A DNA stretch of 64,000 bases from Aporrectodea caliginosa (GCA_020284085.1 JACEVL010000497.1:124001-188000); one strand, 5' to 3'; positions 23,407 through 35,900 are shown, numbered from the stretch's first letter. The notes: generated from the sequence alone by a model not told the origin. Numbers and translations are program-made.

Positions 23407-23481
23407 CACACACACAGACTCACCTGATTAAATAACATTATACAAACACTGAATATCTGTATAACTACTAAGCTTGCTTAG

Positions 23482-23551
23482 GCTGCCAAAAATAATCTGT
23501 GTCGGCGGCAAAGGCCAATGTTGTCATAAGCCGCCGTTAAATTGTGGATCC
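23482..23551 (+). other. Type B hairpin module, perfect stem
   Basis: CGGCGGC (23503-23509) pairs with GCCGCCG (23530-23536) without a mismatch or wobble, with a 20-nt loop. It starts about 75 bp after the end of the preceding copy. Confidence 0.5.
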
Positions 23552-23658
23552 AAATGGTACAATTTTTTCAGATAAAACATTACCTTCAACTGGGTTCTAA
23601 TTCCGCTACTACCCTACCTATAGTAGTGCCAATCCCAACCCTGGAGAAAGGAGGAGGG

Positions 23659-23692
23659 CGACGCTAATCATCTTTGTTATGACGTAGCGTCG
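23659..23692 (+). other. Type A hairpin module, perfect stem
   Basis: CGACGCT (23659-23665) pairs perfectly with AGCGTCG (23686-23692) across a 20-nt loop and is followed by TTAAACAG. TCAT and ATGA inside the loop can extend the pairing. Confidence 0.5.
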
Positions 23693-24054
23693 TTAAACAG
23701 AGACTAACCATCGAATGGTATCCCATAAATCATGATGCCGTTTGAAAGATGTTGTATAATCTCAAAGTGCCACTCTCAAGCCAGGATAGACAAGGAGGGC
23801 AACCTTAATCATCTTTAAACAGTCGTTAAATCGCAGCTAAGTATTCGACGAAGGAAGGTCACGTGAGGTTACGGTCGACGTTATCGACTTTTGCATAACA
23901 ATTGGTTCTGTCCTCAAGTCGCTACAGTTGAAGACGCGAGAAAAAAACTTCAGAGGAAGACTCCGAATTCCCGTTTTAATAAATTATGTTGTTGGGGATT
24001 GTTATAAGCAACGTAAAGAAGGAAATACTTTTTCAATGGACCTTCCAATATTGT

Positions 24055-24320
24055 ATTATTCTATTGTATTGTATTGTATTGTATTGTATTGTATTTGATC
24101 ATTTATAAAGCGCTTCTCATGGCACAAGCCTTTCAGAAGCGCCCATAGTGCGAGGTACTAAATATTGATGTCTTCTTGGTATCCAAATCTCCGATTGTCT
24201 TAAAGCTGCTGTATTTATGAGATGAAGGAGCTGCTGTTAAAAGTAAGGGCTGCCACCAATGATGTTTGAACTCACGACCCACGTTTTTCAAGACCAGTGC
24301 TCTGCCACGGTCCCTTAAAC
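24055..24320 (-). mobile_element. tRNA-derived SINE of a second family
   Basis: The minus strand reads GGCAGAGCACTGGTCTTGAA and GTCGTGAGTTCAAAC (A- and B-box-like). The tail GGGCGCTTCTGAAAGG, AGAAGCGCTTTATAAATG and (ATACA)n follows. A decayed relative is at 32105. Confidence 0.6.
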
Positions 24321-24461
24321 CCGATCTAACAATATGCTGAACAAATAATTTTATTCATAGCATAAGATGAACACTCCGAGAAATTATAAAAAATGTTACT
24401 TATGTAATCAAAACAGTTTGGTTGGACAAGTCCATTATGGTCTTGTGAGGACTAGTCCGTA

Positions 24462-24531
24462 CTCGGTAGTGTAGTGGTCAGCGTGATGGACTGTCAGCCG
24501 AGAGGTCGTGCATTCAAATCACCGCCACGAG
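24462..24531 (+). mobile_element. tRNA-Asp-like SINE head
   Basis: CGGTAGTGTAGTGGTCAGCG, an anticodon-like GTC and a B-box-like GCATTCAAATCACC resemble tRNA-Asp. An inverted partner follows at 24555. Confidence 0.55.
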
Positions 24532-24554
24532 ATTTCTGTTCTATGATGCACCCT

Positions 24555-24650
24555 TGCCAACTCCGCCGTAATGAAGTCAATGACGAGGATTTGAATCCAG
24601 AACCTCTCGGTTGAGAGTCCATCACGCTGACCAATGCACTATCACCATTA
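24555..24650 (-). mobile_element. tRNA-like SINE head, inverted partner
   Basis: On the minus strand it contains GGTCAGCGTGATGGACT, shared with 24462, so the two heads form an inverted pair over about 190 bp. Its continuation matches 6140. Confidence 0.5.
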
Positions 24651-25446
24651 CAATATCGTTCACTGATTAGACTTTCCTGTCACCATACAGAGCATTACTC
24701 TCTTTAAGGATCCCACTCATACCCAGAAACCGCCTTTAATTAACTAATTCTGTTTTCACATTTTGTAACCATGTAATCATTATATTATTTCCATTTTAAT
24801 TAAATTTCGAATAAAAAAAATTCTGAACATTTAACAGTGTTTAGCATTCCATAGTTTATTTATTTAAATAATTTTTGCCATCAATTTACAAATCGATTAT
24901 ATTAATGACGTGACTGACGAAATTGCAGGAAAGCAATTGGCGCCCTCCTCCTTTATCCAGGCTTGGGACTGACACTGATAGAGTACACTTAGTTGCGGAG
25001 TTGAGATGTAGGCGAAACTCATGAATACATAGCCTTGGAAAATCCGATATCATGGAATCGAAGCTTCGCATCTTCCCTAAGGTGGTAAAAATGGTAATAA
25101 TCCCTTTTTGACGACATCCTATAGCAATGATGGCCGTTGAGGAATATAGATATTCCGTAAGATAAATGCTGTGCATAAAATGAACGTTCCGAGAGTGTCT
25201 TTGCTCAGATTGTGCCAGTCGTAAGCCTGGGTAAGCCTGGAATAGGTAGGAGGGTAGCGTTAATCATCTAACCATCTCAAACAATCAACCATTACTGGTC
25301 TTTGTGGAAATTGGACATCACTGTTTGCACTAAACTACGATCAATAACATTTAATTATTATTATTTATTAGGTTGAATGTTTAAGGCTAATGTCTTCGGG
25401 ATATTTTGCTTGGACTTCAGGAATTTTCATTTTAACGTAATATTTA

Positions 25447-25487
25447 TTAGACACCTTTATATCATATGCTTCCGAAGGAATAAATAA
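25447..25487 (+). promoter_or_regulatory. PSE-like box plus TATA (duplicate of 6632 copy)
   Basis: TTAGACACCTTTATATCA at 25447 and AATAAATAA at 25479, 32 bp apart. The box has changed while the spacing is kept. Confidence 0.5.
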
Positions 25488-26134
25488 CTTCATCGTTCAA
25501 TCGCTAAACAATGACACGTTGCAAATGACTCTCTCGCTGTGATCGGCGTTACGAATGATGTTTAGCAAAATATATTTCGCAAAACAATAAACAATGCAAA
25601 CAAAGCAAACAAAGAGGTTTAAATGGAATTGTTTTTTGACGTCGTCAACGGCCTTTGATGGCTCAAGAAGTCTTTAAACTGTTCAAAGTTATAATAATAT
25701 CGCAAAACACCAAATAACCAACCAACCTTTGCGTGTAGTTTCTACTGAAGACCTATATACTCCTAATTCCGCAACTGCACGTATACTCTGTTAGTGCCAG
25801 TCCGAAGCCTAAATAAAGAAATAGAGTTATGTTAATCATCTTCGAAATGACAGAGCGTGGTTAAACAGCAACAGACCAACACATCTTCAAGTAGTGCCAT
25901 ATACATAAGCGTCTTCAAACAGAAATCTACCACTACGATTTATTTTTATTTAGCTCAGTAGCGACCATTAACTGATGACTTTCTCATTATGACAGTGGCG
26001 CTATAGAAGTACTTACATTAGAATGATTATAAAAGATAAACAAAGACAAGTTGGATTTGCCCTCTAGCGACATAACAGAAGAACAACGGTAACGTTTTGG
26101 TAATTGAAATCTAGCACAATTATGACGGATGTCT

Positions 26135-26174
26135 TTAGACACCTTTAAACCCGTTCCACTGGCATTATAAATAA
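26135..26174 (+). promoter_or_regulatory. PSE-like box plus TATA
   Basis: TTAGACACCTTTAAACCC at 26135 and TATAAATAAG at 26166, 31 bp apart. Duplicate of the 7315 copy. Confidence 0.5.
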
Positions 26175-26257
26175 GGAAATTTGCTTTTTAATGTAATATT
26201 TTTGATATTTTGAAGTGTCGTTAATATATTAAACAGCTGAATAGATTTTTAGCGTCG

Positions 26258-26296
26258 TTAGACACCTTTAAAACGCCGCAGAATGTCAAATAAATT
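26258..26296 (+). promoter_or_regulatory. PSE-like box plus weak TATA
   Basis: TTAGACACCTTTAAAACG at 26258, with ATAAAT at 26290 (32 bp). Duplicate of the 7435 copy. Confidence 0.45.
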
Positions 26297-26429
26297 GAGA
26301 AATTCAATTACGACTTTCTGACATGTTAATTGTTGTCATAATACATAATTACCTCACGTCAACAAAGGTCTCTGCAGCCATAACATCCTGTTAAGCTGTA
26401 GTAATCAGTATGTTACAGAGACATGGATT

Positions 26430-26505
26430 TGTGTGTGTGTCTGTGCCTGTGTCTGCGTCTGGGTCTGTGTCTGTGTCGTTTGTTCGTGTCTCTGTGTGTG
26501 TAATG
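26430..26505. repeat. Short (GTCTGT)n tract
   Basis: Decayed or unexpanded counterpart of the tract at 7626. Confidence 0.7.
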
Positions 26506-26510
26506 TACAT

Positions 26511-26950
26511 GTTATCGTAATCGTAATCAAGCATTTATATAGCGCCACTCAAAACAGAGGCGCTCCCAACCCGAGCCAGTCTCTTCATTGGTAAAGGGAG
26601 GTTTTCAGGCGCTTGCGGAACTGGTCAAAAGAAATAGAAAAAGGTCAGTCCTGAGGGATTGAGGTAACTGGTTCCAGCTATTGGGACCAACAATATCGAA
26701 ACTCCTAGACTGGGCCATAGAAGTACGTACCCGCGGGACAACCAGGTAACCACGGGCCGAGGACCGAAGGGAGGAGCGACTGTGCAGAGAAGATACTGGG
26801 GTACAAAGAGCCCTAAGACAGTGAGGAGCAGACCCAGCAAGACAGCTGCGCATCAGGGAACAGACCTTAAATTGGATGCGCTGGCGGATGGGGAGCCAGT
26901 GAAGGGAGTCACGGATAAAATAGGAGATATGGTCAAACTTTGCAATGCCC
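26511..26950 (-). mobile_element. LINE 3' end (CR1/L2-like) with C-terminal RT ORF
   Basis: The minus strand encodes about 115 residues typical of the end of CR1/L2-type LINE ORF2: LHWLPIRQRIQFKV, the PHCLRALCTPV region and FDIVGPNSWNQLPQSLR. A GCGCCTCTGTTTTGAGTGG / GGCGCTATATAAATGC tail follows. It interrupts the paralogous sequence that is continuous at 7748-7768, so it inserted after the segment duplicated. It is 5'-truncated and inactive. Confidence 0.8.
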
Positions 26951-27223
26951 CCATGTGTTTGTGTGATATAGATTGTCTTTCCGGGTATAATAGAACAATT
27001 TATATAGCGCCACTGTATTTGCGTCGCTCTCCTTTTCCCTGACTGGGACTGGCACAACCAAAGAAAGGCAGTGGATTTAAACAGATAAAAGAAGCGGAGA
27101 ACTCTAAGACTATTATTTCGTATGTGGCGGTTCTCTGTTTAATATATAGTTTTGATATTTTTCTCTTCAGTTTATTTTCTATCATTTGTTTCCATCGCTT
27201 TTCCAAATAGATGACGTTAGGAA

Positions 27224-28010
27224 TCTATATATATAATCCAAAGTCTCTGTTTTATGTCCTTCCGTATGTTTGTCCGTCTCGCTAAAGGCTCCGAAACGGA
27301 ACGCTTTAGCGATTTACAAAATTTTACAAAACATTATTACGCGACGTCATGGTCAACGCGACTATTTTCAGCTCGCAATTTTATTTAAACGCCGATATAT
27401 GGACATTTTACATTTACAACTTTTTAAACGAGGCTATCTTAATACCGCCCATAGTATGGCCATTTGTTCACGTCACGAAGGCTTAAATTAATATGCAATC
27501 TTACGTCACGCGGAGGATCTAGGTCAACGCTCTGATTCGCAACCAATCACGATGACCGTTGATTTCAAATCAGAAGTGGTCACGCCCACGGCTGAATTTA
27601 TAGGTCATCGGACTTAAAAATTCGCCAATGCAAAACTTTAGGGATACGAAATTTTTAACGAACGTTTTCATTTGAATATCTATAGATCTCAACCCAACTT
27701 TATTTCAACTCAAAATTTACTTTAAATTCCGATATTTGGACATTTTAAGTTTCGACGTGGTCATAGTCTGTTCCAACTCCATTTAAATCTAGCTATGCAG
27801 GAGTATATATAGCTATCTAGCTATGCAGGAGTATATATTGCGTAGAGTTTTTTCACACATTTCGAGCCAGCGCGTAAATTCGCTAGAGGGATACCCGAAA
27901 AATGTGCACATCGTTAAATTCAAATTCACGGGCGCTGACGAAGATGTCGTTAAATTCAAATACACGGGCGCTGAGGAAAACCCGGGCGAACGCCGGGTAA
28001 AAACTGCTAG
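27224..28010 (+). mobile_element. Non-autonomous Helitron
   Basis: The 5' end TCTATATATATAATCC is preceded by A. The 3' end has a hairpin (CCCGGGCGAACGCCGGGT), then AAAAACTG and CTAG, followed by T. These are the classic Helitron termini and the A/T target. The 787-bp interior has no Rep/helicase. It carries two short internal tandem duplications, AGCTATGCAGGAGTATATAT and the CACGGGCGCTGA segment. Confidence 0.85.
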
Positions 28011-28045
28011 TAATAATAATAATAATGATGATGATGATGATGATG

Positions 28046-28082
<37 letters not shown>

Positions 28083-28107
28083 TAATAATAATAATAATAA
28101 TAATAAT
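28011..28107. repeat. (AAT)n / (GAT)n microsatellite
   Basis: Begins at the 3' end of the Helitron. Confidence 0.9.
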
Positions 28108-28197
28108 TTTACATCCGTTCTAGATGCATGTATCGGATTGTTCCTTAATAATATACATTTGCTACCTAGAATTTATTAGGCCTGTATGGAACTATAT

Positions 28198-28199
<2 letters not shown>

Positions 28200-28263
<64 letters not shown>
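28200..28263. repeat. (AAT)n microsatellite
   Basis: Short tract separated by 18 bp from the long one. Confidence 0.9.
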
Positions 28264-28265
<2 letters not shown>

Positions 28266-28279
28266 GCTACTCCACAACT

Positions 28280-28955
<676 letters not shown>

Positions 28956-29050
28956 CCACGAAAATGCTTCATTAGTTGGTGATGAGAAAAAGAATCAGTT
29001 AGGCATTGTCTTCTTCCAATTGTATATATTAGATTGATCTAAATTTGACA

Positions 29051-29090
29051 AATATATATAGTGTGAGAAAACATATTTAAAGGTGTCTAA
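29051..29090 (-). promoter_or_regulatory. Minus-strand PSE-like box plus TATA
   Basis: Read on the minus strand: TTAGACACCTTTAAATATG from 29090 and TATATATATT from 29060, 30-32 bp apart. Confidence 0.5.
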
Positions 29091-29828
29091 TTTTTCTCCT
29101 CAGGAAGAAGGTGATAAAGCAGTTGCAATTTATTGTTTAATGACATTGTAGAGTTACAAAGGCCGTCGACGCAAAAATATTTAGCGTCCGTACTCCGGTA
29201 TTGCCGGTCGTAATCTGGCTAAAGGAGGAGGGCAACGCTAATCGTCTAATCATCCTGAAAACAATCACCATCAGTCGTCTCTCTGGCAACCAGACTCGCA
29301 TCTCCATCGAACATCGAAGTCTAACCAAAACTTTCAATAACATTTAATAATCTAGTTCAGCATTACCAGTGCGCATGCGCACCCAGTTTACTTTTACTTC
29401 CGGTCATAGACAAACCGATTGATTAAAGCGGTCGACTTGTAACGTGTTGTCTATCTGCCATGTCAGTTCCGTACATCAGGGCGACGCTAATCATCTTTGT
29501 CATGACACAGCGTATTTAAACAGCAACTAACCGACTAACCAACACATCTTCGGGAGGTGTCAGACCTAAGCGTGCGAACAAAGGAGAAGGGCGGCGTGAA
29601 TATTCCTCCTTACTATATAGCGTCGTTAAACAGAGAACTACCGATAGGACTTAGCTCAGTAGCGACCATAAACTGATGACTCCGCCATTATTACAGTTGC
29701 GCTATAAAAGTACTTACATTCGGTTACACACGATAAGGAAAGGCAAAGTGGATTTGCCCTCTAGTAACGTAAAAGAAGACCAAAGCTAGGGTTTGTAGTT
29801 GAATTATGGCATAATTATGACGGATGTA

Positions 29829-29865
29829 TTGGACACCTTTAAAAGCCATTCCGATGGTTCAAAAA
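29829..29865 (+). promoter_or_regulatory. PSE-like box with lost TATA
   Basis: TTGGACACCTTTAAAAGCC is present at 29829, but the expected TATA position reads CAAAAAG. Probably decayed. Confidence 0.3.
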
Positions 29866-30060
29866 GTAGAAAAATTTGCGCCTTGAAGTAATTAACAGTC
29901 GGCCAGGCTAAATGCTTTGCTGAATATAAAGTCGAGCCAGTCTATCAGTGCTTATTATAAGCAGCTAAGACAAAGGAAACCCTTTAAAATGGACCTTCAA
30001 ATATTATTGTCAGAGATTAATTAGAGGCTTCTGTTCTATCGTAAACTCCCATAGCCAAAC

Positions 30061-30299
30061 TCAGCTGCAATGAGTACACTGACCGTACACTGTTTGTGGC
30101 AAGATGAGACGGCGAGGGAGAGGAGAGTGACAGAGGCAAAAAGAGAAAAGAAATGGAGAACTTTGTTTCGGTGAATATGATGATAATGATGATGACGATG
30201 AAGATGATGTTGACGAGACGTTGTAAAGCGACGCCCTCTTGTGAGATATGGTTGGGTTCAATACGATATCACGTTAACGAAACTAGCTTATTGTTGGAA
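30061..30299. other. Array DNA with no recognised gene
   Basis: Holds a short ATGATGATG tract but no supported feature. Confidence 0.4.
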
Positions 30300-30510
30300 A
30301 ACAACTGGCTTAGAGAGCGAGAGGTACCGAGTTCGAGGCCCGTAGGGCGGATATGCTTTGTAGGCTGCTATTAGCGCCGTGTATTGCAGGCTGTCTGTTC
30401 TGTTAGTAGGCCTATAGTTAAGAATGTTTCAATTGCATAACATGTAAATGTACAGCGCAGTGCGTTTGTCATGCGCTTGATTAAAGAAAAGATATTATTA
30501 TTATTTATTA
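30300..30510 (+). mobile_element. 5'-truncated tRNA-derived SINE
   Basis: Shares CTGGCTTAGAGAGCGAGAGG and the GGCTGTCTGTTCTGTTAGTA body with the copy at 15066. The first part of the tRNA-like head is missing. Confidence 0.6.
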
Positions 30511-30909
30511 AAATGAAGATTATTGTTGGTGTTAGGTGGCGTTTATGCGAAATCAAGCAATTCACGATCTGCATCTTTTTTCCACGTCTTCAACTTATAA
30601 GGTGAATAGAACACTTAAAAGAGGTGTTCAAGAACTACTCTGCTTTCTCCTGTTCGTCCGCGCTTATACTTTGATCTCGTACCATCTTATCCACCCGCTG
30701 TCTCACTGTTTAAACAGAAAAAAAGACATTTTTCAAGGAGATTTTCTTTATTTGGCCATCGGTAGAGAGAAGTCTCTCCTGACCAGCGAAATTATATTCG
30801 GACGCTAGAGGTCGTTTCACATCCAAGAAGAAACATTACCATTCAGAAGAGCTGCTTAAACAACTTTATAACGTGTACAATTTCACACAAATATTTTGAA
30901 CTTCTGCAG

Positions 30910-30983
30910 CGAGATATGCCAAAAAAATCTTTGTCGGCGGCCACGGCCTATGTTGTCATAAGCTGCCGTTAAACTGTGGATCC
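30910..30983 (+). other. Type B hairpin module
   Basis: CGGCGGC with GCTGCCG, loop of 20 nt, followed by TTAAACTGTGGATCC. Confidence 0.45.
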
Positions 30984-31618
30984 AGCGAGATGGGGAACTC
31001 TGCCGCTGTGTCAGTGCCAGTCCAAAGCCTGGATAAAGAAGGGGCACAGCTAATGTTCACACAGTGTCGTTTAAATGAGACTACATACATAACGAGTTAG
31101 GTTTATAACTCCGCCGCTAATCTGACAGTGTAGTCCCAAGCGTGAAGAAAAGTTGAGAGCGACGCTAATCATTGGGTAAACGATACTCCTGTTGCTCTGC
31201 ATGGTCATAGATATTTTGAAACCATATTTTGTAATTACACCATTACTGAATATTATCTAATGCTTTTGGATTCTGTTTATTTAATAATTCTATAATCATA
31301 CTCGCAAACATTGCACCATGGACTGCAAAATTTAATAATGAAAGTTCTAGATTGTCAGTTCCGACATCGATATTAATTATCACATCACAAGTAAGAACAT
31401 TAGAGATGAAATAAAAGAACCCTGGGGCGTGCCATTTTCAAATGTAAATTGGTCTAAAAATTCTGAACCCAATTTAACTTGACACGTCTTATTAGTTAAG
31501 TTTTTATCTTTTCACTTTTTTGTTATTTTTCATCGCATTACAAATCGATGATTTTAAGAATATCGGGCAATGTTACCAAAAGCAAAATCGAACTAATCGG
31601 CACTGAACGAAACTGACG

Positions 31619-31657
31619 AATATATAGCGTGGGAAAAAGCGATTTAAAGGTGTCAAA
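31619..31657 (-). promoter_or_regulatory. Minus-strand PSE-like box plus TATA
   Basis: Read on the minus strand: TTTGACACCTTTAAATCG from about 31656 and TATATATT from 31625, about 31 bp apart. Confidence 0.5.
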
Positions 31658-31986
31658 GCATCACACCTCTGGTAAATAATAGCAGTCAATGGTGTCACGA
31701 CATGCCATAGCGACAAATTCCGTTGACGTAAAAATATTTCGTCAGAAGAACGTCGTTGATAAAATGAACGTACTCTGGTAGTGCCAGTTGTAAGCCTGGC
31801 TAATTGAGGAGGGTAACGCAAATCATCTAATCATCCGCTAACAATCAACCATTACTGATCTCACTGGCAACCACACTCGCATCTCCACTGGACATCGCTG
31901 TATACTTCAAGCTTCAGTCAATAGTATTTAATTGTTATTATTTATTAAGTTGGACTCGAAGATGTTGCACTATTATGTAATATTTA

Positions 31987-32026
31987 TTAGACACCTTTAA
32001 ATCGTATCCTCCGAAGGAATAAATAA
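31987..32026 (+). promoter_or_regulatory. PSE-like box plus TATA
   Basis: TTAGACACCTTTAAATCG at 31987 and AATAAATAA at 32018, 31 bp apart. Together with the minus-strand copy at 31619 it brackets a 330-bp unit with outward-reading promoters. Confidence 0.5.
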
Positions 32027-32104
32027 CTTTATCGTTCAAAAACGAAATGTTTGATTTGAGATAGCCCCTGTCCTATCGGATTCAATAGCAACTCCGTGGA
32101 TTAA

Positions 32105-32345
32105 TAATAATAATTGTGAAAAACGATGAAGCCTATAGGCTCAAAGGCCCCTGCCTCAGAATGCCTGAATGTATGTTTAATTTTGCGTATACATTGCACT
32201 GTCGCACAAATTAGAAACTTCTGGATATCCAAATCCCCGATAATATTATAACTGCTGCATTTGTGAGACGTTGGTACCTTCTTTTAAAACAAGTATTTCC
32301 TCCACTGAGGTTTCCAAGACCAGTTCTTTGTCACTGAGCAATAGA
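32105..32345 (-). mobile_element. Decayed SINE related to 24055
   Basis: Minus-strand match to the body and part of the tRNA-like head of the 24055 copy (GATATCCAAATCCCCGAT region). The typical tail is gone. Confidence 0.4.
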
Positions 32346-32706
32346 GGCTAATTGCTCTCCGCATTTTGGCGTAGAGACATGGTTCCGAAAAAAGCAAACA
32401 TCACCCATTGAGCTGATCAACTATTCGAAAATCGCGCCAATTATCTTAAATCCTAGAACCCATAATTATATCATCCTAATGATGAACGTTTTCCTCAGCA
32501 TGCCATCTGCCGGAGGGAGATGCGGTTATGGGCCGAGGGCGCAGGTGGTCGAAGGAGGCTTTGACCTGAGGGAGCTGGTCGTCCAGGACAACAGCAAATA
32601 GTCAGGAATCAGCTGTTGCACATAGCGGTTTTCTTTAAAGCTACCACTAATGCTTAGAAACAGCCTGATGAGACTACTTAAGTTAAACAAAAAGTGAAGA
32701 ATATGC

Positions 32707-32744
32707 ATGTATAGTGTCGGAAAAACCGATTCAAAGGTGTCTAA
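32707..32744 (-). promoter_or_regulatory. Minus-strand PSE-like box plus TATA
   Basis: Read on the minus strand: TTAGACACCTTTGAATCGG from 32744 and TATACATG from 32713, 31 bp apart. Confidence 0.45.
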
Positions 32745-33092
32745 TCTTTGACTCAGCCAGAAGGTGGTAAAATAATATTAATCCAATGTTTGACGACATG
32801 CAATACCTTCTAAGGCCGTTGACGTAAAGATATTTCTTAAGAAATATTGATGACATTTTACGTTGTTGAAGTTAGGTAATTATTCCATGTATGTAATAAT
32901 TATGACAACAGTTAAAATGATAATGAAGCGATCACAGAAGAGCGAAAAATGTACCTATTTTTGCAGCTTTCCATCTTTCCAAGGACCTTCTCTGATCGTG
33001 CGTTAAACCTATCAAATTAATGATTTTCTGCATCTATAAATTTGTTAATATAACCATTGTTCCGTACACAATACATCAAAAAGCAAATTTCG

Positions 33093-33133
33093 TTATTTAT
33101 CGCGCCATAGGAACAGGTATTGAAGGTGTCTAA
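33093..33133 (-). promoter_or_regulatory. Minus-strand PSE-like box plus TATA
   Basis: Read on the minus strand: TTAGACACCTTCAATACC from 33133 and ATAAATAA from 33100, 33 bp apart. Confidence 0.45.
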
Positions 33134-33483
33134 AGAAATCCGTCATTTGCGTTGGGTTTCATTTGCGTTGCTAGAGGGTCAATGCACTTTACATTTCCTA
33201 ATCTACTATAAGCTACTCTAACGACTTCTAAAGCGCCTCTGTATAATGGCCAAGTCATCGCCAGAGTATCAGGCGGTTGCGGAGATACTGCTTCAGGTAT
33301 ATAGTTTTTGTTTGACGACGTCGTCGTCGTCGTTAAAATTAAAATTAACAATCAGAACTAATTGTGTAGGTTAATCTATGGAACTTCTGCTGCAGAAGAT
33401 TGTATTTCATTCATTTTTAAACCTAGGTAACGTAAGCGCCATACACTTGAAGACGATTAAAATTGTCTATAGTCTATACTGTT

Positions 33484-33524
33484 TTAGACACCTTTCAATC
33501 TTATCTTACAGACTATATAAATAA
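33484..33524 (+). promoter_or_regulatory. PSE-like box plus TATA
   Basis: TTAGACACCTTTCAATCT at 33484, with TATATAAATA around 33514-33524 (about 30-32 bp). Confidence 0.5.
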
Positions 33525-33553
33525 CTGATTTTCGTTAAAAGGCTACTTTTTAA

Positions 33554-33632
33554 GAGCTGTAATATGCCAAAACTAATCTTTGTCGTCGGAAACGGCCTAT
33601 GTTGTCACAAGCTGCCGTTAAACTCTGGATCG
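33554..33632 (+). other. Type B hairpin module, stem partly lost
   Basis: The left arm reads CGTCGGA, so the stem is interrupted. Flanking sequence and the TTAAAC tail match the family. Confidence 0.4.
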
Positions 33633-34033
33633 ATCAAAGGCTACTTTGCTGTTTAGACATATTTAAAGCGCAATCACTTGCGATATTTACTTCTCACTTT
33701 CGTCCCCGGGTTGAGTAACTCCGCCATTCCCCTTCATGAAGTAATGCCAGTCCCAAGCCTAGGAAAAGCTGGAGGGCGACTCTAATCGCCGTTGTTATAA
33801 CACAGTGTCGTTAAACAGCCACTACCAACCAATGGGGTTGTGCCTTTACCCGCCACGGCTGCTCGCACTCTGGTAGAACCAGTCCCAAGATTGGAAAGGG
33901 AGGAGGGCGACGCTCAACAGCTTCATTATCAAAAACGTTGATTTTGCGCATAGATTATGTCGTTAAAGTGGCGCTATATAAATTGATCGATTAGACCCAG
34001 AAAGACAAGCTGTATATCACCAGCACATACATT

Positions 34034-34197
34034 GCACACACACACAGACATACACACACAAACACACACACACAGACATACACACACACAAACGCACACA
34101 CACACAGACATACACACAAACACACACACACACACAGACACAGACACACACACACACAACACACACACACACACACACATTAACATACACACACACA
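34034..34197. repeat. (CA)n microsatellite
   Basis: CA repeats with ACAGACATACAC interruptions. Confidence 0.95.
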
Positions 34198-35258
34198 ATT
34201 ATGCATTCACTTACTTAAGTTACCTAAGCTAATCGGTTCAAGCTAGAAACCTCTCTTGCGCCGAAAACGTAATATACACCTCCCTCCTCCTTCTGCTCCT
34301 TCTCTTTCTTTTCTCCATGACCTTAAAAGAGGAAAGTTAGAATGGCTCCTTTAATGCCTAGATACTGTTTGGCGACGCTTCGCCAAACTGAAAACGATTA
34401 GACGTCGCCCTTCTCCTTTCTCCAGTCTTGGGACTGGCACTGCTACAGTGCGGCCAGTGGCGAAGTGATTTTTACTTGAGTTTGAGTTTCGTGTGTTAAA
34501 CATATTATGCCTTTAACAACGATTGTAGCCTTATCCGACAACGGAGAGATGTGCGTCCCTTGAGTAAATGCAGCATTTATAACGTCATCTAAAACCGTTT
34601 TTGAGGTGTGCAAGGACATCATTTCGTTTCCCGTGTTAACAACATAATTAGGGCTGTTGACATCGACCTTACCACATCCAGGCGATATTAGGATGCCAAC
34701 CGTTACTCGTTTAAAGGCGTCTTATGACATCATATGACGTTAATCACAATAAGGAAAGCTTTGCATAGTTATCACTGTTAGTTCTGCTTTTTATTGTTTA
34801 GCGCCATATAATCGCAAACTCGAAACTTCTACAGCGCTCAAAACAGCGAAGTCGTTTAACACTAGAACGTCGGCATGGGTCATTTTTGACCCATAGCGCA
34901 CTTTGCGAGCGTGCCATGTAGCACCCAGTAACCATTAAAGGAAAATATTTTATGACATCTATGGCATTGTGGCCGCAAAGGCATAGAAGAAAAATCTTAT
35001 TAATAGCTGGTCAGGTATAGGAGTTATAGCAGCCAATACCTAGAACGTCGGATTGGGGTCATTTTTGACCCATGACACTATTACTGCAAATGCCTATTTT
35101 TCTAGTGTATATCTTATATTAACCTTACATATTTGTGACGGCATTGCAAAGCTCACGTTCTTCCTGCCATTTGCAAACAGTTTCGTTCATTGTTTCAAAC
35201 ACAATTGATATAAAAACAGCTATATCTGAGGGTTAGGCCTATCGATACCTGCCCTAAA

Positions 35259-35900
35259 ATGAGTCGTCGTGTACGATATAGGCCTGCAGCAAACCAAGCC
35301 CTTCCATGGATTCAAGAAATCGGTGAGGACACTTCTGCTAATCGGAAGACAATGATAGAGAGGCCTTTGTCTCAGATACCGGAATACAAAACCTGTCTGT
35401 TGAGGCAAGTAGCAGTTCTTCTGTTTCAAATGTCGAAAATGATCATGGTGGACAAGACGAAGAAATAGCATTAGAAATCCTGAAGTTCCTATCTCTGGAA
35501 GTGTGTGTGCAACTGTGCATGTGGTCGAGGGGGTGCACGTGGTCGAGGACGAGGTCGTGGTTACAGAGGGTCGCTCATCATTTCAACATCGTGACACCAC
35601 AAATGCAGCAGCTACAGAAACCAGGGAAGCATCAAGGGATTACAATGTATGGATTTTGATTTCACCTGATGATGCACCTCGTGGAAGGCTGAGCAGTCAG
35701 AACGTGCTCCGCAAAGTTTCAGGACTAACGCTGTTTGCGACACAACAAATAAGAAAAGATTCTATTTTGATCGCGTTTCAACTTCTGTTGATGAAGGTAT
35801 AATGCGTCACATCATCCAACGATGCACTGAAAGAGAAGCACGAGCGTGTCTGGGAGACGACTCATGTTCAGTATCGCTTGAGAAACTTGACGCCTCTAAA
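35259..35900 (+). pseudogene. piggyBac transposase N-terminal remnant
   Basis: Frame-shifted reading frames after 35259 give an acidic N-terminal region. A stretch rich in CGAGG codons (Arg/Gly) lies at 35525-35570. Near 35735-35900 a segment resembles the start of the DDE_Tnp_1_7 domain (IMRHIIQRCTEREARACLGD and VSLEKLDA). No catalytic Asp triad is present, because the element ends about 500 bp later. This is a transposase relic, not a host gene. Confidence 0.6.

Noticed and set aside
10577..24650. Functional tRNA genes (Asp-, Leu- and Arg-like)
   Set aside because: A- and B-box-like segments are present, but the acceptor stems do not close and SINE bodies and tails follow.
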